From contig JASGCK010000001.1 in NCBI GenBank assembly GCA_030054145.1, positions 186,001 to 250,000 of the forward strand: a stretch of 64,000 nt of DNA. The letters are read 5' to 3'. The first letter of the stretch is position 1. Each line of letters starts with the position of its first letter. The notes beneath the pieces were generated by a model. The model had not been told where the DNA came from. It made no database searches and saw nothing but the letters and a program-made list of their open reading frames with translations. Below, one piece after another: positions 36,161 to 44,586 of this stretch. The DNA is from Cytophagales bacterium. Lineage in GTDB: Bacteria; Pseudomonadota; Gammaproteobacteria; Burkholderiales; Burkholderiaceae_C. The position numbers and the translations under genes were made by a program.

Positions 36161-39100
36161 AAAATAGGGGCGAGTAATCGCGCCAAGCTGGTTTCACTTG
36201 CACCTTCGCGTTTGGCGCGATCTTGCAGTTGGTCTTCGCCAATCTTGCCTACGTTAAAGTAAACCGCTTCTGGATGCGCCAAATAAAAACCGCTGACGCT
36301 GGCAGCAGGTGTCATGGCTAGGCTTTCGGTCAGTTCCATGCCAATTTCTTCGCATTGCAAGAGGTCGAACATCGCACGTTTGGGGCTGTGGTCGGGGCAA
36401 GCGGGGTAACCAGGGGCAGGGCGGATACCTTGGTATTTTTCAGCAATCATCTCTTCGTTTGACAGATGCTCGTTTGGCGCATAGCCCCATAAGTCAGTGC
36501 GCACTCGGTGGTGCAAGCACTCGGCAAAGGCTTCAGCTAAACGATCCGCCAGTGCCTTGAGCATGATGGCGCTGTAATCGTCTAAGTCGTCTAAAAAGTA
36601 TTTTTCCTTTTTATCCACGCCTATACCAGCGGTGACAGCAAATAATCCCACGTAATCTGTGCAACCTGACTCTTGCGGCGCAACAAAGTCCGCCAAGCAG
36701 CGGCTAGGGCGCATGACGAACTTGCCATCAACCTCAACCGCTTGTTTTTCGGTTTGCTGGCGCAGCCCATGCCAAGTCATGGCAATGTCTGTTTTTGATT
36801 CGTCTGTGTAGAGCGTGATGTCGTCATCGTTGACGGCGTTTGCTGGATACAAGCCCAGCACCGCATTCGCCGTCAACCAGCGCCCCTCGACCAAGCGTTT
36901 GAGCATCCGCTGCCCATCGTTGTAGACGCGCACGGCTTCACTGCCAACTACCTCGTCGCGCAAAATGTCAGGAAATAGTCCTGCCAAATCCCAAGTCTGA
37001 AAGAACGGTCCCCAGTCAATAAACTTGGCAAGCTCGCCCAGATCAAAGTTTTTGAAGACGCGCCTACCAATAAATTTTGGTTTGGTCGGTTTATAACCAC
37101 GCCAAGCCAATGCCGCTCGCCCTGAGCCATCATCCGTTCTGCCTGAGCGCCCATCCGTTTTCCCTAGGCCATCATCCGTTCGCCCTGAGCGCTCATCCGT
37201 TCGCCCTAGGTCATCATCCGCCCGCCCTGAGCGCCCATCCGTTCTCCCTGAGCTTGTCGAAGGGTGGTTGGCAAGGGCTTGCACAGGCTCAGCCCGAGCG
37301 GGCTTGGGAAGCCACTTATTGGCTCGCGCCTTCGCCAAAGACCACATCGGTACTTGCTTTTTATTCGCGTGTTGTTGGCGTACTTTTTCATAGTCCGCAT
37401 TCATGTCGGCAATAAATTGCGTGGCAGTGTCGGACAGCAAACCAGACGCAACGCTGACGCTACGCGACGCATCAGGCACATAGACGATTGGGCCTTCGTA
37501 GTGCGGAGCGATCTTGACGGCGGTATGAACACGCGAAGTGGTCGCGCCGCCAATCATCAGCGGGATTTTTTTGATGCGGAAATAGTCATCTTTTTGCATC
37601 TCACCCGCCACGTATTGCATCTCCTCAAGGCTGGGCGTAATCAAGCCCGACAGTCCAATAATGTCCGCGCCCTCCACCTTGGCACGCGCCAAAATTTCAT
37701 GGCACGGCACCATCACCCCCATGTTGACGACTTCAAAGTTATTGCATTGCAACACCACGGTGACAATGTTTTTGCCAATGTCGTGTACGTCGCCCTTCAC
37801 AGTGGCAATGACGATTTTTCCTTTGGCTTTTGCCTCGCCGCCCGCGTCCACCATCAGGCGTTTTTCTTCTTCGATGTAGGGCAGCAAATGCGCCACGGCT
37901 TGCTTCATCACGCGGGCGGACTTCACCACCTGCGGCAAAAACATCTTGCCTTGGCCAAACAGGTCGCCCACCACGTTCATGCCATCCATCAGCGGGCCTT
38001 CAATCACGTGCAGCGGCCTACCCACTTGACCATTCACACCCTTGGCGAGAATCTCACGGTACGCCTCCTCGGTGTCCTCAGTAATAAAGTCCGTGATCCC
38101 ATGCACCAGCGCGTGTGAGAGCCTTGCCGCCACAGCCACAGGCGCATCAGGTGTGCCGCGCCACGCCAGCTTTTGCGACTCGTCTTTGGAGTCGCTTTTG
38201 GCGGAGTCAGCAATCTCGACCAAGCGCTCACCCGCATCGACGCGGCGATTCAATACCACGTCCTCCACGCGCTCACGCAGCACCGGCTCCAAGTCGTCGT
38301 ACACGCCCACCATGCCCGCATTCACAATGCCCATGTCCATGCCCGCGCGGATAGCGTGATACAAAAACACGGTATGAATCGCCTCGCGCACGGGGTCGTT
38401 GCCTCTAAATGAAAAGCTCACATTCGACACGCCGCCCGATACCTTCGCGCCTGGCAAATTCTCTTTAATCCAGCGCGTGGCGTTAATGAAATCCACCGCG
38501 TAGTTGTTGTGCTCTTCAATGCCCGTGGCAATGGCAAAAATGTTCGGGTCAAAAATAATGTCCTCGGGCGGGAAGTCCACGGTATCAACAAGCAAGCGAT
38601 ACGCCCGCTCGCAAATTTCAATCTTGCGCGCGTAAGTGTCGGCTTGCCCACGCTCGTCAAACGCCATCACCACGGCAGCCGCGCCGTAGCGGCGTAGCAG
38701 CTTGGCTTGGTGCAAAAACTGCGCCTCGCCCTCCTTCATGCTGATCGAGTTCACAATCCCCTTGCCCTGCACACAACGCAGCCCCGCTTCAATCACGCTC
38801 CACTTAGACGAGTCAATCATGATCGGTACGCGCGAAATATCAGGCTCTGACGCAATCAGATTCAAAAATCGCACCATCGCAGCTTGACTGTCCAGCATCG
38901 CCTCGTCCATGTTGATGTCAATCACCTGTGCGCCGTTTTCCACCTGCTGACGCGCAACCGACAGCGCAGCCTCAAACTCGCCATTCAAAATCATCCGCGC
39001 AAAAGCCTTAGAGCCAGTGACGTTGGTGCGCTCGCCAATGTTGACAAACAGCGACCCCTCGCCAACGCTAAATGGCTCAAGGCCTGCAAGCCGCATGGGC

Positions 39101-39183
39101 TCTGGGATGCGAGCAGGTATGCCCTGCGAGCCAATACCAGTATGGTCTACAGGCCGATTGCTATTTGAATTATTTTGGGACAT
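36157..39183 (-). CDS. metH: Cobalamin-dependent methionine synthase, C-terminal modules
   Basis: MetH remethylates homocysteine. The 1008-aa protein begins directly with the folate-binding domain ([20 protein letters not shown]), then the cobalamin module ([19 protein letters not shown] with the cobalt-ligand His, and [13 protein letters not shown]) and the SAM-dependent reactivation domain ([15 protein letters not shown] ... [16 protein letters not shown]). The N-terminal homocysteine/zinc domain is absent, as in the split MetH of Burkholderiales, so a separate gene must supply it. A 49-residue repeat sits in the linker before the reactivation domain. It is preceded by an SAH riboswitch. 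Confidence 0.96.
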   Translation of the reverse strand: MSQNNSNSNRPVDHTGIGSQGIPARIPEPMRLAGLEPFSVGEGSLFVNIGERTNVTGSKAFARMILNGEFEAALSVARQQVENGAQVIDINMDEAMLDSQAAMVRFLNLIASEPDISRVPIMIDSSKWSVIEAGLRCVQGKGIVNSISMKEGEAQFLHQAKLLRRYGAAAVVMAFDERGQADTYARKIEICERAYRLLVDTVDFPPEDIIFDPNIFAIATGIEEHNNYAVDFINATRWIKENLPGAKVSGGVSNVSFSFRGNDPVREAIHTVFLYHAIRAGMDMGIVNAGMVGVYDDLEPVLRERVEDVVLNRRVDAGERLVEIADSAKSDSKDESQKLAWRGTPDAPVAVAARLSHALVHGITDFITEDTEEAYREILAKGVNGQVGRPLHVIEGPLMDGMNVVGDLFGQGKMFLPQVVKSARVMKQAVAHLLPYIEEEKRLMVDAGGEAKAKGKIVIATVKGDVHDIGKNIVTVVLQCNNFEVVNMGVMVPCHEILARAKVEGADIIGLSGLITPSLEEMQYVAGEMQKDDYFRIKKIPLMIGGATTSRVHTAVKIAPHYEGPIVYVPDASRSVSVASGLLSDTATQFIADMNADYEKVRQQHANKKQVPMWSLAKARANKWLPKPARAEPVQALANHPSTSSGRTDGRSGRADDDLGRTDERSGRTDDGLGKTDGRSGRTDDGSGRAALAWRGYKPTKPKFIGRRVFKNFDLGELAKFIDWGPFFQTWDLAGLFPDILRDEVVGSEAVRVYNDGQRMLKRLVEGRWLTANAVLGLYPANAVNDDDITLYTDESKTDIAMTWHGLRQQTEKQAVEVDGKFVMRPSRCLADFVAPQESGCTDYVGLFAVTAGIGVDKKEKYFLDDLDDYSAIMLKALADRLAEAFAECLHHRVRTDLWGYAPNEHLSNEEMIAEKYQGIRPAPGYPACPDHSPKRAMFDLLQCEEIGMELTESLAMTPAASVSGFYLAHPEAVYFNVGKIGEDQLQDRAKREGASETSLARLLAPIL
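37118..37264. repeat. 21-bp tandem repeat array in the metH linker
   Basis: Seven exact-length 21-base units lie end to end, six of the form CGCCCTGAGCNNNCATCCGTT and a seventh (37244-37264) with the CTGAGCTTGTCGAAGGG core of a repeat dispersed in many proteobacteria. In MetH they encode a seven-residue unit of the type T-D-G-R-S-G-R, about residues 640-689. The frame is kept throughout. Confidence 0.93.
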
Positions 39184-39185
39184 TC

Positions 39186-39211
39186 CTCACCTTTTCTATC
39201 CAGAAGGTGAG
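39186..39211 (-). promoter_or_regulatory. Hairpin hiding the metH ribosome-binding site
   Basis: In the metH leader, CTCACCTT (39211-39204) can pair with AAGGTGAG (39193-39186), eight perfect pairs. The second arm holds the Shine-Dalgarno AAGG six bases before the ATG. The first arm shares three bases with the riboswitch pseudoknot strand, so the two structures exclude each other. Confidence 0.75.
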
Positions 39212-39280
39212 CGTGGTTGCTGTGGATGACTTCCCAAGCCTAACAACTGCGGGTAGTTGCTGCAACGCTCCTTGGGAGGC
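39204..39280 (-). promoter_or_regulatory. SAH riboswitch upstream of metH
   Basis: The leader has the S-adenosylhomocysteine aptamer layout: P1 from TCCCAAG (39277-39271) with CTTGGGA (39238-39232), the conserved GGAGCGTTGCA core, a P2 hairpin GCAACT...AGTTGT, the conserved AGGC before the P1 strand, and a pseudoknot between GAGCG (39270-39266) and CGCTC (39213-39209). SAH riboswitches are known to turn on SAH-recycling genes when SAH accumulates. The match to the family is by eye. Confidence 0.9.
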
Positions 39281-39366
39281 TGGATTTTAACGTGGTTTGG
39301 TTTCGGCTCGGGTATAGTGGGTAGATCGGTACTTCTCGTAATTTTTAATGTTTGAACGGATTAGAT

Positions 39367-40155
39367 ATGACCAGGTGTTTTGTGATTCAACCTTTCGATA
39401 AGGGAAAGTTTGATAAGCGGTTTGTGGATACTTACAAGCCAGCAATTGAGGCTGCTGGACTTACAGCGTATCGTGTAGACGCTGACCCAGGTGTTTCTGT
39501 GCCCATAAATGCAATTGAAGAGGGTATTAAATCTGCATCTATTTGCCTTGCTGACATAACCGTCGACAATCCAAATGTTTGGTACGAATTGGGTTTTGCT
39601 TTTGCCAGTGGCAAGCCTGTAGTTATGGTTTGTTCAGAAGAGCGGACTGGAAAAAAATATCCTTTTGATATTCAGCATAGAGCAATCATTTCATACCAAG
39701 CGGATTCACTAAGTGATTTTGATAACTTAAAACGTAAGCTTACGGAACGTTTAAAAGCACTTGTTGAAAAAGGGGAGACGCTACGCCATATTGCTGAGGC
39801 GGATCCCGTTGCGTCAGTGAAAGGACTTACGCAGCCAGAGATAATGGGACTTGCACTTATCGCAGGTGGTGGCCTGACGATGAAAGATGCTGTTGGTGTT
39901 TGGAGCGTTAAACAAGACGCTGAACGCGCAGGCTTAACGAATCTTGGTTTTAATTTGGCTGTGCATCGGCTTAATTCAAAAAAGTACGTGGAATTTTGTG
40001 AGGTTGAAGATTTCAATAGAGAAGCCTATGAGGCAATACGTGTGACTGCTGCTGGGTGGTCGTGGATTGATGCCAACGAGTCCCAATTTTTATTGCATCG
40101 AAGACCTACTAAGGATAAGGGCGCTTTTACTTTTGATGACGATATTCCTTTTTGA
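39367..40155 (+). CDS. NDT/TIR-like domain protein with C-terminal winged-helix-like region
   Basis: I do not recognise a named gene. The first ~125 residues look like the nucleoside deoxyribosyltransferase/TIR-like fold: CFVIQPFDKGKFDKRFVDTY, IKSASICLADITVDNPNVWY and YELGFAFASGKPVVMVCS, with the likely catalytic Glu in NPNVWYELG. Residues ~155-262 read like a winged helix (TMKDAVGVWSVKQDAERAGL ... LNSKKYVEF). It has no signal peptide. Base use looks more AT-rich than metH or metK. The ATG at 39367 is chosen over a TTG at 39352. Next to HepT-MntA, a defence or nucleotide-sensing role is a guess. Confidence 0.65.
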   Translation: MTRCFVIQPFDKGKFDKRFVDTYKPAIEAAGLTAYRVDADPGVSVPINAIEEGIKSASICLADITVDNPNVWYELGFAFASGKPVVMVCSEERTGKKYPFDIQHRAIISYQADSLSDFDNLKRKLTERLKALVEKGETLRHIAEADPVASVKGLTQPEIMGLALIAGGGLTMKDAVGVWSVKQDAERAGLTNLGFNLAVHRLNSKKYVEFCEVEDFNREAYEAIRVTAAGWSWIDANESQFLLHRRPTKDKGAFTFDDDIPF

Positions 40156-40180
40156 CGTTAAGTGCTACAGAAAAAAATGG

Positions 40181-40639
40181 TCACTTCAGTTCTGCGACTT
40201 TTTTCTGCAATCGCCCCGCAACCCTTACCAATACTGGCATATAGCGATGCGCCTCATAAATGGTGTTGACCAAAAGCTCAGGGTTATCGTCGTAATCGTG
40301 AATGAGTTGATTGCGCAATTTCCGAGTTCTTAGCCAGTCATCCATTGAATCCAGCCATCCTAATTTTTCAGCATACGCCAGCATCTCACCCACAGGGCGA
40401 ATGGGTTCTTGCAAATACGCCAGAAGCGCAGGCATCAATTTGTCGCCGATGTTGTCTTGCAGTCTGCCAAAGCGCGAAACGAATGCTTCGACTTGCTCTG
40501 AAATCACGCGGTCGTTTTGTATGCCGTCTGCAATTTGCTCCCGCGTGAGGGCAAACAGATGCGCGGCTGTGCCTTGCACGAGCGCAACCTCACGCGCTAC
40601 GTGCTCGGTTAGCTTTTGTAGACGCAGCAGCTCGCTCAC
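40181..40639 (-). CDS. hepT: HepT-type HEPN toxin (DUF86)
   Basis: This 152-aa HEPN-domain protein carries the catalytic RX4HXY motif in LRNQLIHDYDDNPEL (Arg, His and the Tyr that MntA modifies in studied systems). HepT proteins are RNases or tRNA-cleaving toxins neutralised by AMPylation. The GTG start overlaps the mntA stop (GTGA), so the two are translated together, MntA first. It is convergent with the NDT/TIR-like gene, 25 bases apart. Confidence 0.9.
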   Translation of the reverse strand: MSELLRLQKLTEHVAREVALVQGTAAHLFALTREQIADGIQNDRVISEQVEAFVSRFGRLQDNIGDKLMPALLAYLQEPIRPVGEMLAYAEKLGWLDSMDDWLRTRKLRNQLIHDYDDNPELLVNTIYEAHRYMPVLVRVAGRLQKKVAELK

Positions 40640-40956
40640 AGCGCAACTCCGTGCTCAATAGCCATGCGATGTATGGGCAAATCTTTTAGATTCGGGGCGC
40701 GTACCAAGACATCGATTTTTGGCGATGCGCCTAGTGCCCGCGTTATCCCAAGCTCAATTTGAGTCGAAACTTCTGCCCGCAGCCTTGCGGGATTGGCCGC
40801 TGGCTTGGCAAGATCGAGCATCAGGTCAATATCGCCGCCGCGCTTGGCATCGTCCACCCGCGAACCGTATAGACGCACGCCATTCAATTCCTCCGCAGGC
40901 ACGATGCGTGCTACGGTGCTTTTGATGACGGCGATTTGCTCGGGATTTAGGCGCAT
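40636..40956 (-). CDS. mntA: MntA-type nucleotidyltransferase antitoxin
   Basis: This 106-aa minimal nucleotidyltransferase has the pol-beta-type motif GVRLYGSRVDDAKRGGDIDL (Gly-Ser, then the D-x-D metal pair) and a later DVLVRAPNLKDL strand with the third acid. In MNT-HEPN pairs the antitoxin adds AMP to a Tyr in HepT. It directly precedes hepT. A broken copy of this gene lies 340 bases upstream (41294-41444). Confidence 0.9.
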   Translation of the reverse strand: MRLNPEQIAVIKSTVARIVPAEELNGVRLYGSRVDDAKRGGDIDLMLDLAKPAANPARLRAEVSTQIELGITRALGASPKIDVLVRAPNLKDLPIHRMAIEHGVAL

Positions 40957-40975
40957 GGCTTGATTGTGTGAAGAC

Positions 40976-41026
40976 GTTATTGAGAAAGTCTTTGGTTGCT
41001 TCTGAGGTAAATCTCAGATGCCACAT
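40976..41026 (-). pseudogene. Possible RelE/ParE toxin stub
   Basis: A frame starting at 41026 inside the end of the RHH antitoxin gene reads MWHLRFTSEATKDFLNNV, like the first residues of RelE/ParE toxins, with the 13-base overlap typical of such pairs. After about 18 residues the resemblance ends as the frame runs toward mntA. It looks like the 5' stub of a toxin lost when mntA-hepT DNA joined here. The match is short, so this is tentative. Confidence 0.4.
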
Positions 41027-41217
41027 TGCTTGTAGACCTCTTCGGCGCTGATGGTGGGTTGAGCTGCGCCTTCTTGCGCTCTTTTTTGTACCAAGCGGTA
41101 GTCGGCCAAGTCTTCCAGCATTTCACGCAAAAACGCTGTAGGCGATTTTTTGTGCGCTGCTGCCTCTTGGCGCAGTGCGGCACTGGTTGCAGCATCTAAG
41201 GTTAAGGTGGTACTCAT
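41014..41217 (-). CDS. Small RHH-like antitoxin
   Basis: This 67-aa protein begins STTLTLDAATSAALRQEAAA and continues KKSPTAFLREMLEDLADYRL, a pattern of short ribbon-helix-helix antitoxins with a strand followed by two helices and an acidic C-terminal toxin-binding tail (SAEEVYKQCGI). AGGAAGG lies 6 bases before the ATG. No full toxin gene is next to it; only a possible RelE/ParE stub overlaps its end. Confidence 0.7.
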   Translation of the reverse strand: MSTTLTLDAATSAALRQEAAAHKKSPTAFLREMLEDLADYRLVQKRAQEGAAQPTISAEEVYKQCGI

Positions 41218-41293
41218 GGTTATCCTTCCTAGGATTCAAAGTGGGCGTCCAATCTTAACGCTTTCATTAATAGCATGGGGCGTTAATCTGTGC

Positions 41294-41444
41294 AGACGCA
41301 GCAGCTCGCTCACAGCGCAACTCCGTGCTCAATAGCCATGCGATGACTTCTGCCCGCAGCCTTGCGGGATTGGCCGCTGGCTTGGCAAGATCGAGCATCA
41401 GGTCAATATCGCCGCCGCGCTTGGCATCGTCCACCCGCGAACCG
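41294..41444 (-). pseudogene. Internally deleted partial copy of mntA
   Basis: Bases 41294-41345 repeat 40620-40671 (mntA 3' end plus first codons of hepT) and 41346-41444 repeat 40769-40867 (mntA core with GSRVDDAKRGGDIDL), both as far as I can see without a mismatch. The 97 bases between the two blocks in the intact gene are missing here, and both mntA ends are lost. It is a recent, broken duplicate lying 20 bases from the metK stop. Confidence 0.9.
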
Positions 41445-41464
41445 AACCGCACATCCGTATGGGC

Positions 41465-42625
41465 TTACACACTAGCTTTGAGCGCCGCTGCCTTGTCCGT
41501 ATGCTCCCACGTGAACTCGGGTTCGTCGCGACCAAAGTGGCCGTAGGCGGCTGTTTTTTGGTAGATTGGGCGTAGTAAATCTAGCATTTGCACGATGCCT
41601 TTTGGGCGCAGGTCGAAGTGCTCGCTGACTAATTGGCTGAGTTTTTCGTCGCTGATTTTTCCTGTGCCAAAGGTCGTCACCATCACGCTGGTTGGCTTGG
41701 CGATACCGATGGCGTAGCTGACTTGGATTTGGCACTTGCTTGCCAATCCTGCTGCCACAATATTTTTTGCAACATAACGCGCGGCATACGCTGCGGAGCG
41801 GTCAACCTTGGAGGGGTCTTTGCCCGAGAACGCGCCGCCGCCATGCGGTGCTGCGCCGCCGTAGGTGTCCACAATAATTTTGCGACCTGTCAGTCCGCAG
41901 TCACCTTGCGGGCCGCCAATGACGAAGCGACCTGTGGGGTTGATGAGGTAGTTCACGTTGCCGCGCATTAACTCTTTGGGCATGATGGGTTTGATGATCT
42001 CTTCGATCACCGCTTCACGGATGGCGGCGTGTTGCATCTCGGGCGCGTGCTGGGTCGAGAGCACGATGGTGTCCACGCTATCGACTTTGCCATTCACGTA
42101 TTTGAGCGTGACTTGGCTCTTCGCATCGGGGCGTAGCCAAGGCAGACGACCGTCTTTGCGCAGTTGCGCTTGGCGCTCCATTAAGCGGTGCGAGTAGTAG
42201 ATTGCCGCTGGCATTAGATCGGGCGTTTCGTCGCAGGCGTAGCCAAACATGAGGCCTTGGTCGCCTGCGCCTTGGTCTAAATCTAAACCTTGACCTTCGT
42301 TCACGCCTTGCGCGATGTCTTGGCTTTGCTTGTCGTAGCAGACCATGACGGCGCAGCCTTTGTAGTCGATGCCGTACTCGGTGTTGTCGTAGCCAATGCG
42401 TTTGATGGTGTCGCGTGCGACTTGGATGTAGTCCACATTCGCGCCTGTGGTAATTTCACCAGCGAGCACAACCAGTCCCGTGTTGCACAGCGTTTCGGCT
42501 GCGACGCGGCTGTATTTGTCTTGTGTGAAAATTGCGTCAAGGATGGCATCCGAGATTTGATCCGCAACTTTGTCGGGATGACCCTCTGAGACTGATTCCG
42601 AGGTGAAGAAATAATCGTTAGCCAT
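41465..42625 (-). CDS. metK: S-adenosylmethionine synthetase
   Basis: MetK makes SAM from methionine and ATP. The 386-aa enzyme shows [20 protein letters not shown] at the N-terminus (P-loop-like ATP contact), [13 protein letters not shown], and the C-terminal [19 protein letters not shown]. Of two adjacent in-frame ATGs, the one at 42625 has an AGGAG at nine bases and gives the family N-terminus. Unlike metH and ahcY its leader shows no riboswitch I can identify, only a GTCGCC/GGCGAC pairing at 42711-42743. Confidence 0.97.
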   Translation of the reverse strand: MANDYFFTSESVSEGHPDKVADQISDAILDAIFTQDKYSRVAAETLCNTGLVVLAGEITTGANVDYIQVARDTIKRIGYDNTEYGIDYKGCAVMVCYDKQSQDIAQGVNEGQGLDLDQGAGDQGLMFGYACDETPDLMPAAIYYSHRLMERQAQLRKDGRLPWLRPDAKSQVTLKYVNGKVDSVDTIVLSTQHAPEMQHAAIREAVIEEIIKPIMPKELMRGNVNYLINPTGRFVIGGPQGDCGLTGRKIIVDTYGGAAPHGGGAFSGKDPSKVDRSAAYAARYVAKNIVAAGLASKCQIQVSYAIGIAKPTSVMVTTFGTGKISDEKLSQLVSEHFDLRPKGIVQMLDLLRPIYQKTAAYGHFGRDEPEFTWEHTDKAAALKASV

Positions 42626-42763
42626 TTGCATAAACTCCTTTTTAACTGGGCGCGTTGCCAGTAAGAGGAATTCTTAGCTTTCGGCGAACGCTTTAGCAAA
42701 TTTTTTTAACGTCGCCTTGCAAGTTGTTCAATAACTCGGCGACCCGCGCATTCTAAACTTACT

Positions 42764-43633
42764 TTGAAACTGATTTTTCAATTACTGTCATTTTTGCCGC
42801 TCTTGCTGTTGCATGGGCTGGGTTGTCTGCTGGGATGGCTCGTGTTTGCCGTATCGCCTATTTACAGACAGCGCCTAGTCGCTAACGCACGTCAGTCGGG
42901 GCTTGCAGGCATGGATTGCTGGCGAGGCTTTGGGGACGTGGCTTGCCAAGCAGGCATGATGGTGGCTGAGTTACCGCGCCTTTGGTTGGGTCGTCCTGTG
43001 CGCGTGCTCTGGAATGATCGCGCCGCTTTGGATGCGGTGTTTGATCAAGCGGCATCAAGCAACCAAGGCATCATTTTTCTCACGCCGCATTTGGGTAGTT
43101 GGGAAGTTGCGGGTCAGGCCATCGCCTCCGCTTGCAATGCGCACAGCAAGGTGATGACGGTGATGTACAAACCCGCCAAGCAAGCCGCGCTTGACGCAAT
43201 CGTCAAAGCTTCGCGTAAGCGCCCAGGCATGGAGACAGTGCCTGCGGACGTGAGCGGCGTTCGGCAAACACTGCGTGTTTTGAAGCAAGGCGGTGCGATT
43301 GGGCTGCTGCCCGATCAAGTGCCCGTTGGCGGCATGGGCGTGTGGTCAAACGTGTTTGGCAAACCTGCCTATACGATGACGCTGGCGGCAAAGCTGGCGC
43401 AATCAAACGGCTGCCCAGTGGTGATGGTGTGGTGTGAGCGCCTCGGCTTTGGGCGCGGGTATCGCGTTTTTACGCGCACCGTGGCGCTCAAGCTGGACGA
43501 GACGTTGGGTGCTGTCGTGCAGCAAATCAGCGCGGCGGTTGAAGCCGCAATTGCTGAGTTGCCCACGCAATATCTGTGGGGTTATGCAAGGTATAAAGCA
43601 CCGCGTGATCAGTCTAGACAAGAGGCGGCATGA
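42764..43633 (+). CDS. Lipid A acyltransferase, LpxL/HtrB family (first)
   Basis: This 289-aa inner membrane acyltransferase of the lipid A biosynthesis family has one N-terminal membrane helix and the HX4E catalytic motif in FLTPHLGSWEVAG, followed by the conserved LPDQVPVGGMGVWSNVFG. It uses a TTG start; no ATG is available in frame near the expected N-terminus. It is divergent from metK with a 138-base gap, and overlaps the next acyltransferase gene by four bases. Confidence 0.9.
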   Translation: MKLIFQLLSFLPLLLLHGLGCLLGWLVFAVSPIYRQRLVANARQSGLAGMDCWRGFGDVACQAGMMVAELPRLWLGRPVRVLWNDRAALDAVFDQAASSNQGIIFLTPHLGSWEVAGQAIASACNAHSKVMTVMYKPAKQAALDAIVKASRKRPGMETVPADVSGVRQTLRVLKQGGAIGLLPDQVPVGGMGVWSNVFGKPAYTMTLAAKLAQSNGCPVVMVWCERLGFGRGYRVFTRTVALKLDETLGAVVQQISAAVEAAIAELPTQYLWGYARYKAPRDQSRQEAA

Positions 43634-44529
43634 TGCGACTCCTCCAATGCCTACGGTTTTTGCCATTGCCCATGCTGCGGGCTGTGGGCGCGCTGCTGGG
43701 CTATCTGTTGTTTATTTTTTTAACCGAGCGCCGCCGCACGGTGCAAACCAATTTGACGCTTTGCTTTCCAAAATGGGCAGCGGCAAAGCGTAGGCAAAAG
43801 CTGCGTGAAGTTTTTGTTTATTTTGCGCAAAGCTGGCTGGATAGATCTTGGTTATGGCATAGCCCACAGCTCACGCTCAATCAGCGCTTGCGACTTGTGG
43901 GTGCTTTGCATGAGCTGCAAGGCGATGCGCCCACGGTTATTTTTGCGCCGCATTTTGTGGGGCTAGATGCGGGCTGGACAGCGCTCAATTTATTCACAGA
44001 GCGGCGCTACGCCACGATCTATGCGGCGCAGAGCAACGCGAACGTGGACGCGTGGGTGAAGCAAGGACGCACGCGGACAAAGGACGCGGCGCAAGTGCCG
44101 CCGCTGCTGATTGACCATCATGCGGGGGTGCGTCCTATTGTTCAGGCGATTCGGCGCGGTGAGCCACTGTATCTATTGCCCGATATGAACTACGAGCCGA
44201 ATGATTCTTTGTTCGTCTCATTTTTTGGTGTGCCAGCAGCCACGCTGCCTATCTTGCCGCGCTATGCCAAGCTGGGTGGCGTAAACGGCAGGCCAGCCAA
44301 GGTCGTGCCTGTGGTCACGCGCATGACCCCCTCGGGCTACGAGATTGAAATCTACGCCGCTTGGCAGCACTATCCCAGTGGCGACACAGATGCCGATCTG
44401 GCGGCAGATACCCAGCGCATGAATGCGGAATTAGAGAGCTATATTCGCACCATGCCCGCGCAGTATTACTGGGTGCATCGGCGGTTTAAGGATCAGCCCA
44501 AAGGGGCGGCAAGTCCTTACGGCGCGTGA
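43630..44529 (+). CDS. Lipid A acyltransferase, LpxL/HtrB family (second)
   Basis: This 299-aa paralogue has the same N-terminal membrane segment (FLPLPMLRAVGALLGYLLF) and the catalytic motif as HX4D in FAPHFVGLDAGW, then LLPDMNYEPNDSLFVSFFGV. Asp in place of Glu at the second catalytic position is accepted in this family. The ATGA overlap with the first gene suggests the two add different secondary acyl chains to lipid A, which is inference. Confidence 0.9.
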   Translation: MMRLLQCLRFLPLPMLRAVGALLGYLLFIFLTERRRTVQTNLTLCFPKWAAAKRRQKLREVFVYFAQSWLDRSWLWHSPQLTLNQRLRLVGALHELQGDAPTVIFAPHFVGLDAGWTALNLFTERRYATIYAAQSNANVDAWVKQGRTRTKDAAQVPPLLIDHHAGVRPIVQAIRRGEPLYLLPDMNYEPNDSLFVSFFGVPAATLPILPRYAKLGGVNGRPAKVVPVVTRMTPSGYEIEIYAAWQHYPSGDTDADLAADTQRMNAELESYIRTMPAQYYWVHRRFKDQPKGAASPYGA

Positions 44530-44586
44530 TAAGCTTACCGCCTTTCTTATTTTTTGCTAGCACATCAACAACACAGGAGCTGTTTC

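Noticed and set aside
37118..37264. Could the 21-bp array be a CRISPR array?
   Set aside because: Units abut without unique spacers and stay in frame within MetH; there are no cas genes.
37264..38118. 284-aa frame on the + strand inside metH
   Set aside because: It is rich in His/Arg as expected of an antisense shadow, and metH is unmistakable on the other strand.
42711..42743. GTCGCC/GGCGAC pairing in the metK leader as a riboswitch
   Set aside because: Only six outer pairs, no SAM or SAH aptamer core and no T-run; not enough to call.
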